A stretch of 64,000 nt of DNA from NCBI GenBank assembly GCA_022432975.1, contig CM039508.1:30135008-30199007 (forward strand). The letters run 5' to 3'. This document shows, one piece after another, positions 34,500-47,079 of this stretch. A program made the position numbers and the translations under genes. The notes beneath the pieces are model-generated. The model was given only the letters and a program-made list of their open reading frames with translations, did no database searches and was not told where the DNA came from. The DNA comes from Begonia masoniana (lineage: Eukaryota; Streptophyta; Magnoliopsida; Cucurbitales; Begoniaceae). Numbering within the stretch: position 1 is the first letter of the stretch; every line of letters starts with the position of its first letter.

Positions 34500-36360
34500 A
34501 GAAGCATATGAATGGAAGTACAACTATAGACATTGAGATTTGATGAGTTGAAATAGGATGTTTACAATTTGAATGTTATAGGAGTTCTAGCAGAGTACAG
34601 AGTTGACTTTGTTACATTCTATTTTGAAAATATGGTTAAGATTTGTTAAAAGTCTCTAAGGATGGATCACCCGATAGAGGACGTGAGGTGGGTACAAGTT
34701 AAAACTATTTTCACATGATGAGTTTACAATTATAGAGTATCATGCTAAGTTTTTGGAGCCAAAGATGCACAAAATTTCGCTCTCACATATATTGAGGACA
34801 TCAACCCGGTGGACAATAAATTAAATTTAAGGAAGAATATGAAGCCAAAGATTTGCACTCGCCAATCTGTAATGGAATTCAGTATTATTTCTGAAGTTGT
34901 GGTTGTTGCTCAACGTGTTGAGGCCGACCTTGAATAGTTCTTTTGCGAATATCAAGGAAGAAATAGTTAGGTGGAGGAAAGATAACAAGAAAGACTAAGA
35001 GGAAAAACATAAATCAATGGAACATAGAGTATCATACTGAGAGTGGTAACAACAGACAGCTTAATATTGGATCTTTTAATAGTGGGCGTTCATGCCTTTA
35101 TGTTTGTCATATATATGGGCATACAAGACATCTAATAAGAAATTACCTTCCTTGGTATTAAAATGTCATTAAAGGTGATAGTGAGATGCGGACTTGATAG
35201 TTCTATATGTTGATCAATTTGATGTAATCTTGGAGATGCACTAGTGGAGTAAGTATAAATCTAGAGTTGAATGTTAGGCGACTCTCAATGATAGACAAGT
35301 GATTGTATATCAATGTTATTCTAAGATGATTCTTGCTAACCACAACTTATGGGTTTGTATTGGCTGGCGAAAGATATTGGAGCACTATGAAAGTTTGTAT
35401 GCTATCGATGGGGACTAAGAGATAGATGAGCATGATATAAATTTGTCAGTGGTGATTAAGTATCCAAACATATTTCTTGAGAATCTACCAGAGTTTTCAC
35501 CTGATCTTGGGATAAAGTTTTGTATCGATTTGGTTTCCAACAAACAGTATCTATCACTTTGTAGATGATGATTGCAGATAGCTAAGAATGTGACTTTATG
35601 ATTTTTGCTGCATAATGATTTTATCCATAATAGTACTTTTTGCTATAAAAAGTTGAATCAAGTGACGATCAAGAATAAATATCTATTGTCGAAGATTGTT
35701 GAATTATTTGATCATTTGGGTGGATAGAGATATTTTTCTAAAATTCACTTGAGGTTTGATTATCATCAATTTAAGATATGTAAAAAAAATATTTCTAATG
35801 TAGCATTGCAAATAAGTTATGTTCATTTTGAATTTATGGTTATGTTGTTTTGATTGAAAAATGCCCCAAATATTTTTATAGATCTAATAAATAGAGTTTT
35901 CCACCATATTTTGAGCAACTTGTTGTGGTTTTGATTGCTAAGATATTAGTTTATTCTAAGACACGTGATGAGCATGTGCAGCACTTGGAGTATGTTTTGC
36001 AAACTTTACAAGATCATCAGTTATATGATAAGAGAAAAATGCAGTTCCTAGATGACAGTTTAAATTTCTCATATATGTTATTTTTTGAGACGGTATATCA
36101 GTAGATCCAACTAAGATTGAATTTTGCTTGATTGAAAGCCACCAATAAACGCTATTAAGATTTGCAATTTCTTAGCTTAGTTGGATATTATCGTGGATAT
36201 ATTAAGAATTTTCCTCTTATTGTTTTACCTTTGACATAGTTTACCAAAAATGATATGAAGTTTAGTGCCAGTCTACTTTTGAGAAGCTAAAATACAAATG
36301 AACTACTGCAGCAGTTTTGACAATGTCAAATAGTTATTTGTCATGTGTGGTTTATAGAGA
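34500..36360 (+). pseudogene. Decayed Gypsy gag-protease-RT remnant
   Basis: Frameshifted plus-strand text still shows Gypsy order: gag-like IIEYHAKFLEP (about 34730) and VVVVAQRVEADLE (about 34900), a broken knuckle (C.VC..YGHTR, about 35095), the start of RT YPNIFLENLPEFSPDLGI (about 35463), YFSKIHLRFDYHQFKI (about 35730), ILVYSKTRDEHVQHLEYVL (about 35945), and LGLVGYYRGYIKNFP (about 36175). Stops are frequent; it has clearly been dead for a long time. No LTR is assigned. Confidence 0.75.
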
Positions 36361-37559
36361 TACATTGTGTTGGGCTAGACATTGGCAAGTTCTTTCATTT
36401 TGCATATGGCTTAGAACTGGGTGTCTGCGTCTCATCTCATGGCACCCAAACAGAGTGATTTTCAACAATTGAATATTTTTTTAATTGAGTCGTATATCAT
36501 TTACTGCATAAACTCAATAAATATATTAGTACATCCAAATATATATTTTCAAGGGTATTTTCAAAATGAATATATTTTATATACGTTCAAAATATAATTC
36601 ATTCAAGTATATATTCAACGTAATTTAGATTTAATAATTATCATTAACTTAGAATAATATATTCACATAATTATATTTGTCATCAAAATAATTATTTTTA
36701 ATCTCTACTAAGCCAACAAGTTGATCTGCTTTTGATTATGACAACACTTATCTTAAGTTATGCATTATAGATGAATGAGCATACTCCAAATTTTCCTTGA
36801 ATGCATTATCTTTCTATACGTTATTCTCTCACCATATATAATTCATATCAATCTTCTCCCCATGTATAATTTTCTTCTCCTTTGTCACAATCAAAAAAAT
36901 CAACTAGTATTAGAGAGAAAAAAATATGACAAGGAAACAATGCATCAAACCAAAAATGTATTAGAGCATATATATAAGCTAACGATTTATTCTCCCTTAA
37001 TCTATGTAAATTATTTTGATTTAAAATCAAATATTCTCTTTTATTTTTATAAAGCTCTCCCTCTTTGTGTACTCTCCTCCTTTATTATATAAAAAAAATT
37101 GAATAGGTAACCCTCGTATTCTGTCTTTCCCATATTCATTATAAAAAGGAATTTCTGCATTTGCAACAATATGTCAATTCTAGACAAATGTAGATATTCT
37201 TTCTCACCAACTATCAAAGTAAACACGAAGGGGAGAAATATACAATCAAAATTCAGATCAGTATAAATAATCAAGCATCAAAGAAACAAAATAAAAAAGT
37301 CATCAGAGCAAGATAAAAAATTCATCAAAACGAAGCATAAAATATCCAAAACATGTTTTTCAAGATAAAGACTATCTAAATTGCATAACATGTAAGTCCC
37401 ATTTTTGAAAATTTATTCTCAATCATGCAAAATTTAAATTAAAAAATGACTTGCTATTTTTGTCACATGATTGACTTGTACTTAATTGATTAGGTTTCAA
37501 ATCATCAGCCAACAAAAAAGTTTGAAACATTATCTATACTATTAATACTTATAATTTGT

Positions 37560-38828
37560 CTTTTTAGTTCCCTCCAAATGTTACATTTTCTTTCCTGTTG
37601 GTGATGGAGGTGAACTTTGAAATGTGTTCCATCATATGTCTTGAACATCCACTATCAAAATACAATTCATTTATCATAAGAGAATCTCAAACTTACAAGC
37701 AAAATTAAATTTTTTTTTTGGTATCCAAATCTTTTTGAGTCCTTGACTGTTTGTTTTGGTTCCTTTAGCAATACATTTTAATTTATCAAAAGATTTATGA
37801 CCATTTAATTCAAATGGCACACAAATAATTTATAACCAATTTTATTTCATATATGACAATTAGAAGGTCTAACAGAGAAGTTTTTATAATTTTTTTTTTT
37901 CTTTTGAAATGGTTGATATCCTTATCCGACTTTATCAAAAGTGACTTTTTGTTGATTTATAGCATATTCAAGTTGTTGCTACCATTCACAAATTTAACCA
38001 CAATAGTATTCAAATCATCAATTTGCTTTTTCAAGTCAACAATTTCTTTTTCAAATGAAGTATTATTTGCATGTTTTTTTAACTAATTCAACATTCTTAT
38101 TTTTCAATAATTTATATTTGGATTTGAGTGAGATGAACTGTTCTAATAATTCATAAAATACATCAAACAATTTATTTTCACAATAACTATCATCCAAATC
38201 ATTTAGAGAGTTATGTATCTCATTCTCCTTAACCATAAAGCACATGTTTGCATCTTTGTCTTCCTCGAAGGATGTGTCTTTTTTGCCATCATCCCATGTT
38301 GTTTTCATAGTTTCTATTTTTGGATCTTTCTTGCCTTCTTAGCTTGAAGAAACCAGATGTAGTTCCTCTTTTTCCCTTGTCATCTCTTTTATCGAAGGAA
38401 CTTGTTGAATCTCCTTGTGATGAAGGAACTTTCCTCATCATCTTCTTATTTTTGGGATCCAACTAGTTGACTGGTTGGGACTTTGAGAACAATGTTATTC
38501 TTCTTTGAAACTTCTTTCTCCTCTATCTCTTTTATCTCATTCGCCTTCATTGTAATCTCACGAGTTATTAGAGATCCAATGAACTATTCCATCTTCAACA
38601 CCTTAAAGTCATGAGTTTCTTGAATTGTCAATCACTTTATGTTGTCATGATGATCTTAGTAGACACCAAAGAATCTTTCTTACCAACTCTTTGTTAACGT
38701 AAATCCTATCAAGAGCTTTCAATAATTAGTAATGTTAGTGTGAACATTTGGCAAATGGTTTCATCTTTTTTCATAGAGTAGAGAACCATTCATCTTCATG
38801 CACAAGTAAACTTACTTTACTTTATGTA
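37560..38828 (-). pseudogene. Copia-4 gag-protease remnant
   Basis: Minus-strand protease text LYFDSGCSRHMMEH and NVTFGGN near 37570-37680. Gag similar to Copia-1 gag: TTWDDGKKDTSFEEDKDANM at 38308 and below, FYELLEQFISLKSKYKLLKN, and upstream VHEDEWF. Many stops. Gag is cut at 38828 by LTR C, and its N-terminus is not found on the other side. Confidence 0.75.
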
Positions 38829-39515
38829 TGTAACACCCGACAATTTCGGCCAGGTGATTTTCTTAACGGAATTAACTGTCACCTTTATTGTTAATCTTTA
38901 ATTCAAATTTTAATGCCTAAGCTTATTTGATTCCTATTTGTGTGATGGCAGAACCGTAATTAAGAAGGATTTTATTTAGTATAAAAAGAAAATGGAAACC
39001 TTAAACCTCACTTAAACCCCACTGTAGCCGACATTCTCTCTCGGCGATTCCCGTGCTTCCTGAGCTCTTTATCTGCCGGCGACTCCCTCTTTGACGATCG
39101 ATTCCTCCAACCTCCACTCCGATAACCTACGTTCGAGGTAAGATTTAGCCAATGTAGTTGCCGTGTGGTTATTTGGAACTCTGTTTTCAACTAGAACCCA
39201 ATGTTTCAAGATTCTTCAATGGCCGAATAATAGAAACATTTATAATCGGTGTTTGGTAATAGCATTTCTGAATCGATTCTGGACATTTAATATAACTGAC
39301 CCTGATTAATCGTTAGCTGAACCTAGCTGTTTTGGTTTTGGATTTCAGACTGCACACAGAGAACTAGACTAAGGGATTCAGGAATGACTTTAGTTATTAG
39401 ATTCTATGATGACTTGTGATTAGGACTATTAGGATTTTTATTTTAACTACTGCAATGTAAATGTTTTAGGTGAAGAAGTCTGAAGAAAAGGAGTTCGAGT
39501 TGCTAAGGAAACCAG

Positions 39516-40167
39516 GTAAGTGAATGTGTAGGATTCCCAGCCATTAGGGCCTTACATCACAAGGATGCTAGGTAGAAACTGATATGATGATTAGAAGTTA
39601 TTTAAGCTACTGTCTATTACTTATGTTGATGTTTGACTTAATGGTATGACTTCACGTCGGATGAATGCACTATTTTGTAGCTTGATGAGTTAAGAGTTCT
39701 CATGTTCATGCATCATGAATGTTTTATGCATATGAAAATGTTTTAAGAGCATGTTTTCCTCATGAACAAGATAAGAATATAAAACTTATGCAACGTGAAT
39801 TAAGCGAGGGTTGAAGGCGATTTGGCGTATGTCACTGTCCAAAAGGAAGGACCATGATTACGACCCGTAAGGGACTATGTACACTCTCACTGTTAACCCC
39901 CTTTACCGGCACAAATCCTCTCTTAATTCACACAACGTGAACGAAGAATATGATTGATGAACATGAATGATGAATATGAATGACGAGTATAAATGATGAT
40001 TATGAACGATGAATACGAACGATGAACAAGAATGAAGACTTTGAGTATGAATATGAACAAGAAAAGATTCATGAGCATTTGTTTCTTAAAATGAGCATTC
40101 ATGCATACTTGTTAGTATTGCATTCCTTACTAAGCATTAGGCTTATAGTTTAAACCTTATGATGTAG
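39516..40167 (+). other. Putative LTR-C intron with paired splice-site boxes
   Basis: CCTTACATCACAAGG (39550-39564) can pair with CCTTATGATGTAGG (40155-40168), with one bulged T and one G:U pair. The AAGG/CCTT extension differs from those in LTRs A and B but still matches its partner. The intron would be 652 nt. Confidence 0.55.
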
Positions 40168-40559
40168 GTGAAGATTTAGTAGGTGAGGATTCCAAATTCA
40201 GTGATGATGTCTAAGGCTGGTTGCAGGATGGTGCTCAGGGTGGAAGTATGTAGCTTGCAGGCGAATATGACCCGTAGTTATGCTCATAATGTGTCAGTAA
40301 GATTTATGAGAAAACTGATGTTTAAGTAGGATGAGATCTTTCTTTGAATACTGGGTTTTGTGATTGTCTGGTTTGTTTACCGAGTCGGGGATGATTAAAA
40401 GAGAATAGAATAACCTGTTTCTTATAAGTCTTCCGCTACATGTAATCTAGATGAGTCCATGATTCATGACTGCCTATATTTGTGACTACGAAGTATGAGA
40501 TCTGTGAAGGTCAAGTTATATTTCTGTCGGTGTGAATTGTTTAGAGATTTTCAAGATTT

Positions 40560-41170
40560 CTTGCTGTGTGATAGAAGTTGGATGAACGTATCGTCCGGCT
40601 GACGTCATCGGCAAGAGCTGTGTGTTAGAAGTTGGATGAACGTATCGTCCGGCTGACGTCATCGGCAGGAGCTGTGTGATAGAAGTTGGGTGAACGTATC
40701 ATCCGGCTGACGTCACCGGTGGATGGTGAACGTTTGCTGTTCACCGGATGATGCCTCTATTCGGATGAGGTAAGTGAGTCACGTGTATTGCACATGCTCA
40801 CCAGATGATGTCTCGGATGGATTAGGATATCATCCGGCTGACGTCACCGGTGGATGGCGAAGGGTTGTTGTTCACCGGATGATGTATCTTATTAGTTAGC
40901 AAGGTTAAGTAAGCCACGTGAGATGCACAAGATGACCGGATGATGTAGATTTACACTAATGGCTGAAGCGAGCTCAATGCTTGTCGTTTAGCGATCGGCA
41001 TAGGTGATATACATATATATTTTGCCGTCTAGTGCTCGGGTGATGCAGGGACTGAAGTGTGATTTATCGCCGGTCGATGTGAGTTTATTCCTCTACCGGC
41101 AGATACAATTCAAGAGTTGATGTACCTGTTCACCGGCTGAGGCACCTCGCACTGCTCGCCGACAGATGCG
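40560..41170. repeat. GATCGG/CCGGCTGACGTC array in LTR C
   Basis: Two near-perfect 58-bp copies (GTGTGATAGAAGTTGGATGA type) at about 40565-40680, a third diverged copy, then CACCGGATGATG and CGATCGGCATAGG units. It shares several 15-20 base stretches with the array in LTR A. Confidence 0.75.
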
Positions 41171-42164
41171 TATTGTATTTCTTGGTTGAGCGATGTTTAA
41201 TGATTCACTAGTGATGTCTTGAGCTAAGAAATGAGTTATTTTTTAAAAAAATTTAAAGGGGTATAATTCCGGTAAAAAATAGTAAGGATATATGGACAAG
41301 TCTCATAACTAGATTAACTAAATAAACTTACTCTCATAACTAGATTAACTAAATTCAATATGCAAGCAATAGTAATAACAAATAAGAGAGTAGATAAAGA
41401 GAGTGCAAATGGTTTGTTAACGTATTTCGCCCATTTTTGCTTACATTTGTGCTCCAAAGCTTATTCTTGAAGATTTTTTTTTTTTTTCACTATAACCACC
41501 AATTGAACTTTCGAGCATCAATTAATCCTTACAATGACTCTTCACGAGTATAACCCTTCTCTTTAATTGATTTTGTAGGTGTCAATCGAAGTTTAATCAA
41601 CTCTTCAAGGGCATCACACTTTTGTTTCCACAATGAATAAAATGGCGAAAATACAAGATGATCTAACTCTCTCAAGATGAAGAACCTCAAGTTTAGAAAT
41701 ATGAGAGGTTAGGTTTAGATCAAGATTGAAGGCTTAGATATCAGCAAGTGAATAGGTAGCACTTCAACTTGGAGAGCTCTTTGTGGGTTACACATTGGAG
41801 TGAGCTTCTATTTATAGAGGCCTTCAAATTCTCGAGCAGTGATCGCCCTCTACCATTCATCCAAACATCCGCGATATAGTCATTAGAGACACCAACGCAA
41901 CGATGGGCTTCCGTGACTTAGATTGAAGGATACTACCCCAAGCATCCGTAAATTGTGATCGAGCGTCCTCGTGAAGTTTCAATTTGAATTTTAGTGTGCA
42001 TGATCGGAGTTCTGCATGATTCTTTAGGTGTCTGACATGCCTAGAAGGCCAATCGCACGTTCACAGACAAAATATGTTGCTTTACTTACTCATTTTACTG
42101 ATGACTTTGTTACTTTTGCAGGTCTTTATCTTTTAGAATGATCTACTTGAGAGATTAGTTCATT

Positions 42165-43428
42165 GGATATAGAGCAGCCCCTCCACATACTAGTATGGGA
42201 TACACGGATGGATTCAGAGTGTCATAATTTGTCTTCCTGGCATCCTAAACATGCAACCATTTATTTTATGCATATTTTCCTTTCTTTATTTTCTTTTGAA
42301 CACTTTTGTATTTTCTCTTTTTTTGGCAAACATTTAGTCTTTTTTTGTGAGAGTAAGGTATATCTATAAGTCTTACTCATATCATGCATTAGATTGTTTG
42401 TTAAGGATAGATGAATGCATGGTGGTTGGTTTTGGGTTAAAGACTAATGAACTTAACCATTGAGAAGGCAGCAAAGAAAGGACTTGGGCCCATGGATTAG
42501 AAGAGGCGCATATTGTCATCTCCACCGTCGGATCTAGGGCGCGCACGCAGACAAGGCTTGGCCACCCATCTTCATCCTTCATCAACGACTCTTTTTCATC
42601 CTTCCATCTAAACACTAGCCGCTACCATTAGGGGTTATTTATAGGTATTGCTTAGTTGCATGGACAATTTTTTTGACAATTTCTCAATACACGAGTCATA
42701 TTTGTCTTCTAAAGAGAGAAACATTGTTACCTTCAATGGAAGTAAGCCACGAATTTTCCAATAAGTGAAAGGAGTAGGTCTCATTTGCTTACTAGCTCAA
42801 GATTGTTAGAGTAAGTTCGGGTCCGCTTAGGGTTTTTCATTTCCTCTTATTTTATCTTTATTTTATTATTCTATTCTTCATATTATACACTACCACTCTT
42901 TTTTTTATGCGTTTAACACTGGTCTTTTTTAAGATCCAAACCTTGTCAGTGTCTGTGTCGGACATCCACATTTTTCTCTGGGTGTCTGTAAATTGAAATT
43001 CAAAAAATTACTTTGGGATTAAGTTTCTGCAGATTATTTTGAACATTCCGACGGGAGTCTGCACTTCACTTCAGGTGTGGGCCTCAGGCAATTCTATCAT
43101 CAAATTGCTTGAAGCTCTCGGGTGGGCTTCCCACCTTAACTTTTAATAGTAAAACGAATTAATCGGCGAAATAAATATTGAATAAGAGGCCACCTGGTGT
43201 GACTAGTCATGCATTGACTGCAAGCTTCAAGTCAAAAGATGGATGATCATTGAGTCCCAGTGACAAATAGGAGGAATCAATTATTTCTGTACTGCTTGAT
43301 TTGATGCTCGACACTTTGAATCTTACACCGACCTATAACATGTCACCCTCACCAAGTGGAGCTTGTTTCGAAGTTAAAGAAATATCCAATGATTGTATTA
43401 TTCGGACGGTGGAAAGAGCAAGAGTTTA
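42165..43428. other. Unassigned stretch left of the large MULE
   Basis: No supported gene. ORFs of 68-77 codons overlap on both strands and have no motif. AT-rich, with no element termini recognised. Confidence 0.4.
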
Positions 43429-45310
43429 GGTGTTTTTTAAAGAAAACCTTAAAATTAGTTGTTTAACAAAAAAAAAATTCAAAATTTTAAAAATAAGTAA
43501 AATAAACTTTTTAGTCCGAACTGGACAGTGGCCGCCAAAAGGAGGCCAACCGGTCTAAATGGACCGACCGGCCTCTATTTTTTTATTTTAAAAAAATATA
43601 AGGGAGTTCGACCGGTCCAGTTTGACCAGTCGGCCTCCCTTATAAACGGCAAACCCGTGACTAAAGTCACGGGTTTTGTAGTTTACCGTGGAGGCCAGCC
43701 GGTTCAAGTGAACCGGCTAGCCTCCACGGTAAAATCCAAGACCCGTGACCCTATCACGGGTCTTGGATTTACATATGGAGGCTGGCCGGTTGATGGGTAA
43801 CGACCTGAAAATGAGCGAGTTATAACCCAAATAGTAAGGGTTGCTCACCGGTCGGCTAACCCGAGAGCAATAAAATATTTAAGCAGAAACGGAAGCATTA
43901 AAATGTTCGAATGGAAATGATTTCTTTAGAGAAAATGAAGCTAAGATGTAGAAGATGAAGTTCGTATGAAGTGTTAAAAATATTCAGTAAAAAAAATGGA
44001 AGAAAAAATGTTGAAGCCCTGAACCGGCCGATAGAGGTATGGAAGACCTCTCGGCTAATGTTTCTTCCAAGAGAAGAAAACCGGTCTTTGGGTAAGGTTT
44101 TACCTTCCTCTTATGGATCCAACCTCAAGGAGGTGGGGAAGAGGGAAGGGTAAGAATTTACAAGCCACCACAAGCTTGTAAATAATGGAGGTTCTCTCCA
44201 ATCGGTTTAAGCAAACCGATACTTACCTTGGGCACCAACCCTTGGTGGGATTTCCAATGGCACCAACCCTTGGAAGAAGACTTTCTCTAGACACTAGTCT
44301 AAATGAAATACCTCAATTGTATTAAGCTTGGCAAAAGACTCATACAATGGCCAAGTGTGATGCTTAAATAGAGATCTTAGGGTAGCTAGGGTTTTGCAAG
44401 TTTGAATGTGAACCGTTGGATGAGTGTGATGATGGGTGGCCAAGATGATTTGTGCTTGTACTTTATCCAATGGTGAGGCTTCCTCCCTTACAAATATCAT
44501 CAAGCATCCTCCTTGTGCCACATCATCAATCCTTATGAGCACTACCTCTTGTCCTTGCTTCTTCATCCAATGGTGAGGCTTCCTCCCTTACAAATGTCAT
44601 CAAGTTCCCTCCTTGTGTCACGTCATCAATCCTTGTTTCCACTACCAATTGTTCTTTGTGTGCTTCTTCTCCATTTTGTCTTCTAATGGGTTGGGCCTCC
44701 CACATCAAGATGATTCACTTTAACCCAAATTAGCTACCCACCATACAACTCTAAGGGCTAATGGTTTTTGCAACAACATAAAATAAAACTAATGTTTGTT
44801 TAAAGAAAACCAACATAAAATAAATTACAAGATTTGTCTCCAGGAAGACAAATTCCCACTTCTGCTAATCCAGCTGATTCTTTTCATCTCGTGCATCCCA
44901 AGAGGTTAAGTGATGAGGTTGATCCTTGCCATGTGAATTGGGCTTCCGCTCCAAGCCTTCATTGAGTCCATTACCTGCAAAAGAAATAAAGTCATTAGTA
45001 AGCAAGTAATAAGTAGTATGAGCTTTGGATATGGATTGGACCTTAGTCTTGGATTGGGCTTTTGGGCCTATTGGCACATCACCGGTCCAACTGGACTGGC
45101 CGACCTCCATGCCACTATTTAAACCACTCCCCCCCCCCCCCCCCCCCAAAATCCATTTTTCAACTTACACCCTCTCTCAAAACTCTCGTTACTCTCAACT
45201 CTCAACTCTTTTGATTAATTCCTTCCTTCAGCGATATTTTTCGATATGAAATTTTCATTTTTATTTTTTTTATCATTTAATTTACGAAATTTAAAATTAT
45301 ACTTGATATT
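43429..45310 (+). repeat. MULE-2 left TIR, built of serial hairpins and split by solo LTR F
   Basis: The TIR is 43429-43790 plus 45087-45310 and matches the complement of 52060-52715. It is a row of near-perfect palindromes: 43540-43573 (GAGGCC..GGCCTC), 43601-43646, 43654-43680 (AACCCGTGAC/GTCACGGGTT), 43684-43731 (GTGGAGGCC..GGCTAGCCTCCAC), and 43737-43767 (CAAGACCCGTGA/TCACGGGTCTTG). After the LTR insertion the TIR continues, with a run of 19 C at about 45129-45147. Confidence 0.85.
43791..45081. mobile_element. Solo LTR F (1291 bp) inside the MULE-2 TIR
   Basis: Begins TGATG and ends CATCA, flanked by CCGGT at 43786-43790 and 45082-45086. Removing it restores continuity with the right TIR. 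There is no primer site, polypurine tract or coding sequence, so a solo LTR is the simplest reading. An internal tandem duplication of about 105 bp (CCAATGGTGAGGCTTCCTCC at 44469 and 44571) is present. The family is different from LTRs A-E. Confidence 0.88.
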
Positions 45311-45480
45311 TTAATTACCTATTTATTAATTATTTAATATTTTACTCCATGTAAGGGACTAATTTTTACTCTCCGACGATATTACTCCGCGTTCACCTTT
45401 GAGGTATGGAGTCTGTTATTATTTTTTTTTTTACGAAATTTATCTATTATAAATTTATCTATTTATCTGTTATTTATAAA

Positions 45481-45700
45481 AAAAACTCAGTATATACTCT
45501 ATCATCAAGAGCGGCGGCGTTGCGCTTCACGTACTAATATAACTCATGGCGCACCGCGACCCTTGCAAGTCACTACGCTTAGGGCTGTTAATATTAGCAC
45601 CGAGAAACTTGCAAGGGTCGCGGTGCACCATGGGTTATATAAGTACGTGAAGCGCAACGTTGCCGCTCTTAATGATAAAGTATATACTGAGTTTTTTTTT
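45481..45700. repeat. Long near-perfect hairpin (foldback, about 90-bp arms)
   Basis: The left arm 45481-45570 (AAAAACTCAGTATATACT.. to ..GACCCTTGCAAGT) pairs with the right arm 45607-45700 (ACTTGCAAGGGTCGCGGTGC.. to ..AGTATATACTGAGTTTTT) around a 36-nt loop. Only a few mismatches are seen. It lies in the leader, probably in an intron, of the MULE-2 plus-strand ORF. It could be a MITE-like foldback element or a source of hairpin-derived small RNA. Confidence 0.9.
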
Positions 45701-47079
45701 TTTTTACTGTAGTTAAATATTGTGTTTTATTGACTTTGTTTTTTTTTTTAGCAACGACTATGGATGTTGAATTAAGTAGATCGGTTAGCTGGGATACTGC
45801 CATGGAATTTCGGAATCAAGAGTGTAAAGAGAAATTTGAGCAAGATTTGCACAAACGCTCAGTTAATCATGGTATGACTTTCAGCTTTATAGGTTGGGAG
45901 TCATTAGGGATCAAAGATATGTTTGACGTCATCGGCCTGGGCGCAATGCATTCAGTGGCGATTTTTGCAAGAGAATAGTTCACTTGTTCTACACAAACTT
46001 GACAGCGTCCGGAAGAAATGAAGTTTTGACTGATTTGAAGACGTACGTCCTTGGTCGGAAGTTTATGATACGTCCAGAGCTAGTGAACTCAATGTTGGGG
46101 TTTACCATAGAAGGGGCGGAGCAATATTACCATGCTTCCCGAGACCCCCCTTTCGTCACATTGCCTGAGGGAGTAGAGTTCTTACGGGGAATTCATATTA
46201 ATTCCAACATCGAGGTGTTCGTCAAGCCACGAACCAGAGAACTGAATATTAGAGGTCGGATTCTTCGCAACATGCTAGCCCACACCTTTCTGCCACGAGA
46301 GGGACATCGAAATCTCGTGAGCTTCATGGACCTCTATATCATTGAGAAGTTGTGCAACGGGAAGCCTTTCGACCCCGGCTTCTTGATTTTAAGTCACATA
46401 CGTGAGGTCAGGCGGGCACCAGGACGAATCTCCCATACGGGCCATTGATTATGAGGATCATCGATCGAGCTGAGCTTCAGATACTGGTTGGCGAGCCGAG
46501 AACAGTTCAAAGGCCAACCGACGTATTCAACACATTGCATCTGATAAAAATGGGTTTCATGGAAGTCAATGGCACTTGGGTGCTGAAAAGCGATCAGATA
46601 GCATCCACCTCTCGGGCAATGTCGATGTAGGAGCCCACATCGCTGCTATTGGCCCCCTAGGTGTGACGACCCCGACCCCACGTCGGTGCCGCCACGACCC
46701 GTGTCGTGTGCGTGCATACATACTAACCTCGTCCGTTCTCATAAATTCACATAACATTTTCGTTCTTCATTTTCATTTCATTTGTTCGTTCATTTCCTTT
46801 CATTTACATTCGTTTAATTGCTAGAGAATGGACTAGGGTACTCAATCCATATCTATCGACGTTTAGGTTCTAACTTAAAACGTACCCAAAATGACTTGTC
46901 TAAAGTCGGGAATCATCAAAAGAGGCTTAGGAACATAAAACATATCATTTGGCACGAGTGGGGCGCTCCCTGCATTCGACGCGCGCGCATCGCGCAACCG
47001 TCGCGCCCCTACCCGCTAGTGCCCCGCTGCAGTGCCCCGCGCCCAGCGAGCAGTGCCCAGCGCGCAGCGCCAGCGCCAG

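Larger units (their letters stand above)
38829..41265 (+). mobile_element. Solo LTR C, right end truncated
   Basis: Starts TGTAACACCC at 38829, with ATGTA before it. It has TATA-like TAGTATAAAAAG at about 38978, donor CCAG|GTAAGTGAA at 39516, acceptor GATGTAG|GTGAAG at 40167/40168, and GGATGAACGTATCGTCCGG-type repeats at 40560-40870. The expected ..GTTACA end and the target duplication are absent. The right boundary is placed where similarity to LTR A fades (about 41265), suggesting a deletion. Confidence 0.75.
36480..42160 (-). mobile_element. Copia-4 remnant on -, broken by solo LTR C
   Basis: A U3-like piece at 36480-36717 (shares TTTTCAAGGGTATTT with the Copia-1 LTR and ends next to a decayed polypurine tract), then protease and gag remnants at 37560-38828, then LTR C, then at about 41290-42160 sequence resembling the R/U5 part of a Copia LTR. 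Most of pol is deleted. The assignment of the last part is by position and weak similarity. Confidence 0.55.

Noticed and set aside
42382..42615. 77-codon minus-strand ORF
   Set aside because: No motif, overlapping ORFs nearby, position between decayed elements.
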